Shown in pieces: positions 57,034-64,000 of a stretch of 64,000 bases of DNA. The translations under genes and the position numbers were made by a program. Below the pieces are notes generated by a model. The model was given only the letters and a program-made list of their open reading frames with translations, ran no database searches and was not told where the DNA came from. This DNA comes from Candidatus Latescibacterota bacterium (GTDB taxonomy: Bacteria > Krumholzibacteriota > Krumholzibacteriia > JACNKJ01): the NCBI GenBank assembly GCA_020633725.1, contig JACKDC010000001.1, forward strand, positions 744,001 through 808,000, written 5' to 3'. Numbering within the stretch: the stretch's first letter is position 1; the number at the start of each line of letters is the position of its first letter.

Positions 57034-58182
57034 CTAGCCGTAGAGCGGCACTTCCACCAGCCGGCACTCGAGGGGCCCGTTGTAGAGCGGGATGCGCTGC
57101 TTCGGCCGCAGGCCGAGCTTCTTCACCAGCCCGGTGTCTCCGCAGAGGATCCAGGCCGTCGAGCCCTGGCAGCGGCGCTTGAGCCAGTTGCCGAGCTCCG
57201 TGTAGAGCGCCTCCACCTGTCGGCGGTCCCCCAGCCGGCGTCCGTAGGGCGGATTGGTGACGATCGTCGCGCCCTCCAGCGCCGGGCCCTCGCGGAAGTC
57301 GCGCACGCTGAGCGCCACCGGCGGCGGCCCCGGCAGCTTCGCCAGGTTCTTGCGCGCCACCTTCACCGCCTCGCGGTCGATGTCCCCGCCCATGAGCAGT
57401 CCCGGCGCGATCGCCCGCTGCGCGGCGTCCTGTTCGCGGCGCACCTGCTTCCAGACGGCGGCGTCGAAGTCGGGCAGCACCGCGGCGCTGGCGCCCTTGG
57501 CCTGCCGCCGCCAGCCCGCCGGCACGCGGCCGGCGACCAGCGCGGCCTCGGCGAGCAGGGTGCCCGAGCCGCAGAAGGGATCGACGAGCGGCGTCTCGCC
57601 CCGCCAGCCGCTGAGGCGCAGGATCGCGGCCGCCAGGGTCTCCTGCAGCGGCGCCTCGCGGGCGTCGACGCGGTAGCCCCGCCGGTGCAGCGAGCCGCCG
57701 GAGACGTCCACGCTGATGATCGCGCGGTTCCGATGGATCGACAGGTTGAGCCAGAGATCGGCCTCGCGGCGGTCCACGCTGGGCCGCTCGCCCCGGGCTT
57801 CGCGGAAGTGGTCGGCGATGGCGTCCTTCAGGCGCTGGGCCGCGAAGCGCGAGTGGTGCAGGTTGCTGTCGCTGGCGTTCGCGTCGATGACGAAGGTCCG
57901 CGTGGGATCGAGGAGGCGGTCCCAGTCCAGCTGGCGGGCGGTGCGGTAGAGATAGCGGTCGGAGTGGCACTCGAAGGTGATCAGCGGCGCCAGGACGTGG
58001 TTCACCAGCCGCGACGCGTAGTTGATGCGGTAGAGCGCGGCCGGCTCCGCCTCGAAGTAGACGCCGCGATAGGCGGGACGCGCGTCGCTCGCCCCCAGCT
58101 CCCGCAGCTCCTCGGCCGCCAGGGGCTCGAGGGCGTGGGCGCACTGCGCGAAGTAACGTCCATAGCGCTCGTACTCGAACAT
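57034..58182 (-). CDS. THUMP-domain class I rRNA methyltransferase (RlmL N-type)
   Basis: A 382-aa protein. The N-terminal ferredoxin-like/THUMP region has FAQCAHALEPLAAEELRELGA and VDRREADLWLNLSIHRNRAIISVDVSGGSLHRRGYR (in part). The C-terminal Rossmann methyltransferase has DPFCGSGTLLAEAALVAGRVP and the catalytic NPPYG motif near residue 310. These enzymes make N2-methylguanosine in 23S rRNA, as in the N-terminal half of RlmL. The RlmK half is absent. ATG at 58182. Confidence 0.9.
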   Translation of the reverse strand: MFEYERYGRYFAQCAHALEPLAAEELRELGASDARPAYRGVYFEAEPAALYRINYASRLVNHVLAPLITFECHSDRYLYRTARQLDWDRLLDPTRTFVIDANASDSNLHHSRFAAQRLKDAIADHFREARGERPSVDRREADLWLNLSIHRNRAIISVDVSGGSLHRRGYRVDAREAPLQETLAAAILRLSGWRGETPLVDPFCGSGTLLAEAALVAGRVPAGWRRQAKGASAAVLPDFDAAVWKQVRREQDAAQRAIAPGLLMGGDIDREAVKVARKNLAKLPGPPPVALSVRDFREGPALEGATIVTNPPYGRRLGDRRQVEALYTELGNWLKRRCQGSTAWILCGDTGLVKKLGLRPKQRIPLYNGPLECRLVEVPLYG

Positions 58183-58282
58183 GCCGCCACTCTATGGCCT
58201 GCGGCCGCGGCCGTCCAGCGCGGGCGAAGACGCCGACGCGAAATCCCTGGCCGAACGGAAGGCCCTCCACTAGGCTGCGCGC

Positions 58283-58852
58283 ATGCACTGGCTCGCCTCA
58301 CTCGACCGCAGCCTCATGCTGGGGCTGAACGCCCACCCCTGGCCGCACTGGCTGGACGCCTTCTTCGTCTTCATCACCGAGGACGAGCCGGTGCGCATCC
58401 CCCTGCTCGCCCTCTGGCTCTTCCTGCTGCTGGCCTGCGGCCCGCGCTGGCGGCGTCGCGCGCTCTGGCTGCTGCCGCTCATCGCGATCAGCGACAGCAC
58501 GTCGAGCCAGCTGCTCAAGGAGTTCTTCGCGCGCCCGCGCCCCTGCCACGCGGATCTCCCCGGCCTGCGCGTGCTGGTGGACTGCGGCCCCGGCTTCAGC
58601 TTCCCCAGCTCCCACGCGGCCAACATGGGCGCGGCCGGCACCTTCCTGGCCCTCGGCGTGACGCGCTGGCGGCGCGCGCTCGTCCTCGCGCTGCCCGTGC
58701 TGGTGGCCTACAGCCGGGTGCACGTGGGCGTGCACTACCCGCTGGACGTCCTCGCCGGCTGGATCTGGGGGATGGGACTCGCGCTGGGCATGGCCTGGCT
58801 GGCTGCGCGCTCGCCGCGACTCGCCGTGAAGCCCGCTAGTACAGGGACTTGA
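58283..58852 (+). CDS. PAP2-family membrane phosphatase
   Basis: A 189-aa integral membrane enzyme with about five or six helices. The three PAP2 motifs are intact: KEFFARPRPC, FPSSHAANMG and SRVHVGVHYPLDVLAGW, containing the catalytic histidines. It probably dephosphorylates undecaprenyl diphosphate or a phospholipid. The substrate cannot be told. ATG at 58283 has no Shine-Dalgarno but has TAGGCT four bases before it, suggesting a leaderless message. Its 3' end overlaps the convergent beta-helix gene by 17 bases. Confidence 0.9.
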   Translation: MHWLASLDRSLMLGLNAHPWPHWLDAFFVFITEDEPVRIPLLALWLFLLLACGPRWRRRALWLLPLIAISDSTSSQLLKEFFARPRPCHADLPGLRVLVDCGPGFSFPSSHAANMGAAGTFLALGVTRWRRALVLALPVLVAYSRVHVGVHYPLDVLAGWIWGMGLALGMAWLAARSPRLAVKPASTGT

Positions 58853-59729
58853 GGGCGCTGAAGCTCGTCTCGGCCGTGGCCGTGAGTCCGCAGCCGCCGA
58901 AGGCGCCAATGAGCCCGCAGTCGGGGTTGTTCTCCGGCAGGCAGGGCGACTCCGGTTCGAGGCGGCAGTCGGCGTTCTCGAAGCCGCAGTAGCGCGGATC
59001 GGCGAAGAAGTTGCCGCCGCCGTCGGTGCCGCAGAAGGTACCGTTGTTGCAGGCGAAGTAGCCGTCCCCGCCGGCCAGACAGGTCACCTCTTCGAGGATG
59101 CTGTTCGTCACCTCGACGCGGCAGTCACTGATCACCAGCGAGATGCCTCCGCAGCAGCCGGCGTTGCCCGCCCAGGTGCAGTTCTCCACCACGTGGGCGC
59201 GGCCGGTCTGGTCGTCCCCCTGGATGTAGATGGACCCACCCTCGCCGCCCTGCGCGTAGTTCGCGTAGAAGAGGCACTCGCGCAGGGTCAGCAGCGAGCT
59301 CGTGGCGTAGATCGCGCCGCCTTCCAGGGCGGCCGCGTTGCTCACGAAGCGCACGCGGTAGACGTCGAGGACCGCGCCCTGCAGCTCCATCCCCGCGCCC
59401 TTGTAGCCGAAGCCGTCGCGCAGGGTCAGGTTCTCCACGCGGGCCGGACGGCTGTCGCCCTCCAGCTTGATGAGCGGATGCATGTACGAGCCGCTCAGCA
59501 CCGTGTCCTCGGGGCGCGGCCCGCCCCCCACGAGGGTGACGCCGCCGCGAAGCACGAGCGAGGTCGCGTAGGTGCCCGGGGCGATCTGGATGACGTCCCC
59601 GTCGCTCGCGCCGTCGATGGCCGCCTGGATCGTTCCCACCTCGCCGGGCACCTGGATGAGCGCGGCGCCGGCGACCGCGGGCGAGGCCGCCAGCAGGGTC
59701 ACAGCGAGAAGATGGGCGGCGCGTCGCAT
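58836..59729 (-). CDS. Secreted right-handed beta-helix protein
   Basis: A 297-aa exported protein. A signal peptide (HLLAVTLLAASPAVAGAAL) is followed by IQVPGEVGTIQAAIDGASDGDVIQIAPGTYATSLVLRGGVTLVGGG (in part), the classic start of pectate-lyase-like/NosD-type beta-helix repeats, and then repeats such as IYATSSLLTLRECLFYANYAQGGEGG. The Cys-rich C-terminal part (DPRYCGFENADCRLEPESPCLPENNPDCGLIGAFG, in part) is common in FCB polymorphic outer-membrane-like proteins. Enzymatic activity is not implied. ATG at 59729 has GGAG six bases upstream. Confidence 0.85.
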   Translation of the reverse strand: MRRAAHLLAVTLLAASPAVAGAALIQVPGEVGTIQAAIDGASDGDVIQIAPGTYATSLVLRGGVTLVGGGPRPEDTVLSGSYMHPLIKLEGDSRPARVENLTLRDGFGYKGAGMELQGAVLDVYRVRFVSNAAALEGGAIYATSSLLTLRECLFYANYAQGGEGGSIYIQGDDQTGRAHVVENCTWAGNAGCCGGISLVISDCRVEVTNSILEEVTCLAGGDGYFACNNGTFCGTDGGGNFFADPRYCGFENADCRLEPESPCLPENNPDCGLIGAFGGCGLTATAETSFSALKSLY

Positions 59730-59804
59730 CGATGACTCCACGGTGTCGGGTTCAGGCCCTTGGATGCCGCCGAGGGCGGCAAGGTTTCCAGATCCTCACG
59801 GAAT

Positions 59805-59833
59805 AGTTTACGAGTTGCGGGATCGCCTCGCAA
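59805..59833 (-). promoter_or_regulatory. Possible sigma-70 promoter for the beta-helix gene
   Basis: Minus-strand TTGCGA (59833-59828), a 17-base spacer, and TAAACT (59810-59805). Four of six bases match in each box. The leader to the ATG is about 70 bases. Confidence 0.45.
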
Positions 59834-59994
59834 GCGGCGTACGCGCGGGCTGACGGCTGGCGATGTGCATCGTGCAAATGGAGACTGACCGGCCCTTGGC
59901 CCGAGGCGTCCCCGGACCTTCCCAGCCCGCCGTGAGCTTTCCGACAAGGGTGAGGAACGCCTCTCAACTCCTTACTAACTCGAGACTTTGCCGG

Positions 59995-60010
59995 TGGCAT
60001 AACGGTTGCA
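59995..60010 (+). promoter_or_regulatory. Sigma-54 promoter for the giant secreted repeat protein
   Basis: TGGCAT-AACGG-TTGCA matches TGGCAC-N5-TTGCA at every conserved position except one C to T change, with exact GG-N10-GC spacing. It lies 130 bases before the ATG at 60140, leaving a roughly 118-base untranslated leader. It is the best sigma-54 element in the window and is not next to a flagellar gene. Confidence 0.8.
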
Positions 60011-60139
60011 GTCCGGGTCGCCGTGAACTGGACTCCCGCAGGCACGGCGCCAATGCGGCAGTTCTGGAAGCAGGTGGCAATCCCTCGCAGCGTCTCGCTG
60101 CGACGGCCCCCCATAGACTTCGCCGAGTGGAGGCATCTG

Positions 60140-63100
60140 ATGCCGCAGCGTATCCCGGCGCGTAGCACCTTCGGTCTCGGGCTCGCACTGGCCTTCGCCG
60201 CCCTGCTTCTGGGCATGGGCGCGACGACCGCCCAGGCCTGGGACTACACCGAGCTGACGGTGATCGACGCCGTCATGGTGGACGGGAACCCCGCCGTCAC
60301 CCTGGGGCAGGGCTTCAGCGTGCGCGTCCGCACCATGAACGGCGACGGCTCGGTGGACACCAGCGTCAACGCCCTGCTCTTCGAGCTCTACACCACGCAC
60401 GCCGCCACGCTGCCGCCGGACCGCTACATCGTCAACGGCGAGGTCCAGTTCGACAACGTGGTCTTCAACGCGCCCGGCACCGGGATCCAGCTCGAGGCGC
60501 GCGCGGTGGACGACATCACCGCCCCCAAGGGCTACGAGTGGATCAACTGCTACCCCTTCGTTGACCACTTCAACATCAGCCTGCCCTCGGGCGACAAGTG
60601 GGTCGGGCAGAACATCCCCATCACGCTGATCGCGGTGGACGAGTTCGGCGTGCCCATCGGCAACTTCGCCGACGACGTCACCCTGGCCGCCCAGATCGGC
60701 CACCTGGGCCCCGGACCCACCCAGCTGGTCAGCGGCGGCAGCTTCGATCACGGACAGGCCTCGGTGAACGTGCAGTTCCTCGGCACGGATCCGCTGACCC
60801 GCTCGAACGTGGTGACCGCCACCGGCGGTCGCATCTACCCCGGGCAGTCGAGCTATCCCCGCGGCACGGCCGTGGTGACGCCGCTCTGGCCCGCGGCGCT
60901 CGACGGCATCGTGCTCGTCCTGCCCGGCGAGACGCTCACGCCTGGCGTGCCTCCGGGCAAGAGCGGCACCCCCACGCATCAGCTCGCGGGCATCCCCTTC
61001 GCGGCCACGGTCTACGCCGTCGACGCCTGGTGGAACCCCGTGCTCGAGAGCGACCCGGGCCTGCCCTTCACCCTGAGCTACAGCTGCTCGGACGGCCATC
61101 CCCAGGTGCAGCTGCCCCCGGGCGGCGCCATGAGCGGCAACACGCTCAGCGACCAGTACTTCCGGCTCATCACCGCGGCCACGCACAGCGTGAGCGCCAC
61201 GGCCAGCGGCTCCATCAGCGATGTGAGCAACAGCTACCTCACGGTGGATCCGCAGAACCTCGACCACTTCGAGTTCAACTATGCGATCTGGGACACCCTG
61301 GACGTCCAGGTGACGACCCAGCCCTTCAACGTGGAGATCACCGCGCGCGACTTCTACGAGAACCGCTTCCCCTACAACGGCGCGGTCTCGCTGCGCGTGC
61401 GCTACGGCGCCGAGGAGAGCGAGGACTACATCCTCAGCAGCACGAGCACCTTCGTGGCGGGCCAGCTCGACACGGACATCCAGGTGACGCGCCGCTTCTT
61501 CTCCTGCGCGCTGGTCTGCGACAGCGGCGGCAGCGCCTCGTCCACCAGCGGCAGCTTCCAGGTGAATCCGGGACCGCTGGCCAGCTTCCTGGTCACGCTC
61601 CCCGGCCAGACCTACGCCCCCGGCCTCAGCACGCCCGGCTTCAGCGGCAACCTGGGCACGCCCAACCCCACGACGGCGGGACTCACGGTCTCGCCGGTGG
61701 TGGTCCGCCCCGTGGACGAGTACTTCAACATGGTGGGCGGCACGCACTTCGTGGGCGCAAGCAGCGGCGACGGCTACTTCCAGCTGCCCGCCTTCGCCGA
61801 CAACAACTTCACGGTGAGCAACGCCACCAACATCGACGTCATCTACCGCACCTTCGGCTCGCGCACCCTGACCATCACCAGCTCCCAGGGCGTGAGCGGC
61901 ACCAGCGACGCGATCCAGGTCTCGCCGGCCGCCTACGCGCGCCTGGCCGTGGTGGCGCCGGGCGAGACCCTGGCGCCGGGCATCTTCGACTCCATCGAGG
62001 AAGACGGCAAGCTGGGCGACAGCAACCACCAGGACGCGGGCATCGCCTTCCCGGTCACCGTGGTGGCCACCGACGCCTTCTGGAATCCCGTGGGCGAGAG
62101 CGATCCGTCGCTGCCCATCAGCCTGCGCTTCACCAGCTCTGACGGCGCCGCGTCGCTGCCCAGTCCCGGGCAGCTACTGTCGGCGTCGTCGGGCAACTTC
62201 AACGTGACCCTGCGCACGCTGGCCGACCCGAATTTCCAGACCGTCCACGCCGAGGACATGAACGGCAGCGCCGAGGCCTTCACGGCCGTCCCGCTCCAGG
62301 CCGGCGTGATCGATCACTTCACGCTGGGCGTGAACAGCCGCACGAATCCAACGCCCAACGATCCCCTGGACCCGATCCCCGACTTCGTGGCCGGCCAGGT
62401 GCTCAGCGACCTGACCATCGTGGCCCGGGACCAGTTCGGCAACCACATCCCCACCTACGGCGGCACGGGCCTGCTCACGGTGAGCCATGGCGACGGCATC
62501 CTCGCCCCCATGAGCGTGGACTTCAGCGACGGCGGCACCTGGCCCGGCGCGGAGCTGGGCGTCTGGCGCGGCGGCCTGCAGGTCTTCAAGGCCGGCAGCG
62601 ACGTGACCCTCACCGTCACCGACGCCGCCTACGCACGCACGGGCGTGAGCAACGCCTTCGACGTGCTGGCCGGCGCCTACAGCGACCTGCTGCTCATCCT
62701 GCCCGGCGAGATGCACACGCCGGGCATCGGCAGCGGCAAGGCCGGCGTGCCCTTCCCCGTGGACGCGGGCGAGACCCTCAGCGCCACGCTGCTGGCCGTC
62801 GACGCCTTCTTCAACCAGGTGGCGACGCAGCCGTCCGTGCAGCTCAGCAGCACGGGCTACAGCGTGGTGACCACGGCGAACCCCGTGGTCCTGCAGCCGA
62901 ACGGCAGCGCCAGCTCCGAGCTCTACTTCCGCACCGCTGGCGACCAGGACCTGGCGATCGCGGACGTCACCTGGCCCGACCGCGCGGACACCTCCACGGT
63001 GGAGATCGCGCCGGGGCCCTTCACTCGCCTCCAGATCATCGCCCCCGGCGAGACCCCCAACCCCGGCGGCTACGAGTCCGACGGCAAGCTGGGCACCCCG

Positions 63101-64000
63101 GACCTGCAGACCACCAGTCTGCAGTTCGACATCGAGGTGCGCAGCGTCGACGAGTACTGGAACCAGGTGCCCAACAACGACGAGCACGTTCTGCTCACCA
63201 GCAGCGACGGCGCGCTCGACGACATCAACCCGCCCAACCAGGGCCAGAATCTCTCGGGCGGCAGCCTGACGCTTCCGATCTTCCTGATCGCCAGCGGCGC
63301 GGTGTCCGTGGAGGTCAACCCGCTGGACAACCTGGACATCCTGCCCCAGGCCGTCACCATCAGCCTGCAGCAGGGCGCGCAGTACCTGATCGCGACGCCC
63401 GACAGCGCCCGCGTCGGCCCGCCCCAGACCTTCGGCATGACCGTGAGCCTGGTGGACTCGCTCGGCATGCCCGAGACGGCGGCCAACAACACCGTGGACA
63501 TCACGGCCTTCAAGAGCAACCTCGACCCGGCCAGCAGCACCCTCTGGGTCGGCCAGGCCACGCTGAGCGCCGGCGTGGTGACGATCCCGGCCCAGGCCTA
63601 CAACACGGTCGAGGACATCATCATCCGCGTCAGCGATGACGCCGGCCGCCTCGCCTACAGCCAGCCCATCCACATGCTGAGCAACGGCCGTGAGTACCGC
63701 ATCGCGCTGGGCCAGGGCGCGAACCCCGTGGCGGGTCCGCCGAGCACCTTCCCGATCGCGGTGGAGATGCGCGACGTCGACACCGGCACGCGCATCGACG
63801 TGGACCGCGATCTCGACGTGAGCGTCTGGGCCTCGGCCACGGGCGCCCCCGGCCTCGGCATGGTCGGCGTCACGGAGGCCAGCCTCGAGTCCGGCTACGT
63901 GCTCTTCAACCAGAGCTACAGCCGGGCGGAGAACGTCTACGTGCACGTGGAGGACGACCAGGGCCTCACGGGCAACAGCGCAATCTTCACCGTGACCGCC
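60140..64000 (+). CDS. Giant secreted Ig-like repeat protein, 3' end outside the window
   Basis: An uninterrupted reading frame of 1,287 codons, still open at the right edge. ATG at 60140 has GGAGG six bases upstream. A signal peptide (FGLGLALAFAALLLGMGATTAQA) is cleaved probably after residue 33. The rest is beta-rich and Gly/Thr/Ser/Asp-rich. It has a recurring motif LPGET-x-x-PG ... GK-x-G-x-P ... AG-x-x-F ... V-x-AVD-x-x-WN-x-V beginning near residues 261, 487, 606, 854 and 968. Each repeat looks like an Ig/invasin-type module. It is probably a surface adhesin or matrix protein. A C-terminal sorting domain cannot be seen. Confidence 0.88.
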   Translation, partial: MPQRIPARSTFGLGLALAFAALLLGMGATTAQAWDYTELTVIDAVMVDGNPAVTLGQGFSVRVRTMNGDGSVDTSVNALLFELYTTHAATLPPDRYIVNGEVQFDNVVFNAPGTGIQLEARAVDDITAPKGYEWINCYPFVDHFNISLPSGDKWVGQNIPITLIAVDEFGVPIGNFADDVTLAAQIGHLGPGPTQLVSGGSFDHGQASVNVQFLGTDPLTRSNVVTATGGRIYPGQSSYPRGTAVVTPLWPAALDGIVLVLPGETLTPGVPPGKSGTPTHQLAGIPFAATVYAVDAWWNPVLESDPGLPFTLSYSCSDGHPQVQLPPGGAMSGNTLSDQYFRLITAATHSVSATASGSISDVSNSYLTVDPQNLDHFEFNYAIWDTLDVQVTTQPFNVEITARDFYENRFPYNGAVSLRVRYGAEESEDYILSSTSTFVAGQLDTDIQVTRRFFSCALVCDSGGSASSTSGSFQVNPGPLASFLVTLPGQTYAPGLSTPGFSGNLGTPNPTTAGLTVSPVVVRPVDEYFNMVGGTHFVGASSGDGYFQLPAFADNNFTVSNATNIDVIYRTFGSRTLTITSSQGVSGTSDAIQVSPAAYARLAVVAPGETLAPGIFDSIEEDGKLGDSNHQDAGIAFPVTVVATDAFWNPVGESDPSLPISLRFTSSDGAASLPSPGQLLSASSGNFNVTLRTLADPNFQTVHAEDMNGSAEAFTAVPLQAGVIDHFTLGVNSRTNPTPNDPLDPIPDFVAGQVLSDLTIVARDQFGNHIPTYGGTGLLTVSHGDGILAPMSVDFSDGGTWPGAELGVWRGGLQVFKAGSDVTLTVTDAAYARTGVSNAFDVLAGAYSDLLLILPGEMHTPGIGSGKAGVPFPVDAGETLSATLLAVDAFFNQVATQPSVQLSSTGYSVVTTANPVVLQPNGSASSELYFRTAGDQDLAIADVTWPDRADTSTVEIAPGPFTRLQIIAPGETPNPGGYESDGKLGTPDLQTTSLQFDIEVRSVDEYWNQVPNNDEHVLLTSSDGALDDINPPNQGQNLSGGSLTLPIFLIASGAVSVEVNPLDNLDILPQAVTISLQQGAQYLIATPDSARVGPPQTFGMTVSLVDSLGMPETAANNTVDITAFKSNLDPASSTLWVGQATLSAGVVTIPAQAYNTVEDIIIRVSDDAGRLAYSQPIHMLSNGREYRIALGQGANPVAGPPSTFPIAVEMRDVDTGTRIDVDRDLDVSVWASATGAPGLGMVGVTEASLESGYVLFNQSYSRAENVYVHVEDDQGLTGNSAIFTVTA

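Larger units (their letters stand above)
59730..60139. other. 410-base divergent intergenic region
   Basis: Carries a sigma-70-like promoter reading left for the beta-helix gene and a sigma-54 promoter reading right for the giant secreted protein. It also carries a short palindrome CGATG-TG-CATCG (59861-59872), 123 bases upstream of the sigma-54 -24 box, in range for an activator site. No gene is seen. Confidence 0.6.

Noticed and set aside
59975..63946. Long antisense open frames opposite the giant repeat protein
   Set aside because: Composition is Ala/Arg/Gly/Val/His-rich as expected for shadow frames in high-GC DNA. They lack Shine-Dalgarno sites and family motifs, and the sense frame has a clear signal peptide and repeats.

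Overview
This window is high-GC DNA (roughly two-thirds G+C by eye) from a flagellated bacterium. The organism cannot be named from sequence alone. The C-terminal FlgD-type Ig/sorting segment on a secreted BNR-repeat protein, the very large secreted Ig-like protein, the Bacteroidetes-style GlmU-like protein and the mS38/bS22-like micro-protein together suggest an FCB-affiliated candidate phylum such as Eisenbacteria or Krumholzibacteriota (inference).

From 1 to about 36 kb, nearly everything is one flagellar regulon on the minus strand. In transcription order (right to left) there are four blocks. Block one is flgF-flgG-flgA-flgH-flgI-flgJ-flgN-flgK-flgL-fliW-csrA. Block two is two flagellin paralogues, then fliD-fliS-fliT-like-flgM. 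Block three is a sigma-54-type histidine kinase/response regulator pair. Block four is a long operon starting with a TPR lipoprotein-like or secreted protein, a coiled-coil protein and a second kinase/regulator pair, then flgB-flgC-fliE-fliF-fliG-fliH-fliI-fliJ-motE-fliK-flgD-flgE-flbD-motA-motB (motB runs off the left edge). Many junctions are ATGA, GTGA or TGATG overlaps, indicating tight translational coupling. Promoter-like elements fit a sigma-54 to sigma-28 hierarchy: TGGCA-type elements lie before flgF, flagellin 1 and the flgB-type operon, and good sigma-28 elements lie before flagellin 2, fliD and a signalling operon.

From 36 to 43.5 kb, still on the minus strand, are a STAS / SpoIIE-phosphatase / HDOD signalling operon (with its own sigma-28-like promoter), a PilZ protein, an RNase II/R-family exonuclease preceded by a 29-aa AURKAIP1/COX24 (bS22-like) protein, an HU/IHF protein and a GlmU-like nucleotidyl/acyltransferase.

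From 43.5 to 51.8 kb, on the plus strand, is a compact five-gene operon that looks built for eukaryotic-type N-glycan use. It encodes a secreted CBM9-like protein, a sodium-solute symporter with an inserted TPR segment, a PNGase F-like lipoprotein, a GH130 mannoside phosphorylase and a GH38 alpha-mannosidase.

From 51.8 to 64 kb are tRNA-Ala(GGC), an nfeD-floA-hypothetical operon, tRNA-Leu(CAA), a secreted BNR-repeat protein, a THUMP-type rRNA methyltransferase, a PAP2 phosphatase, a secreted beta-helix protein, and a giant secreted repeat protein open to the right edge. The last has a near-perfect sigma-54 promoter. No CRISPR array, prophage or insertion sequence was seen.
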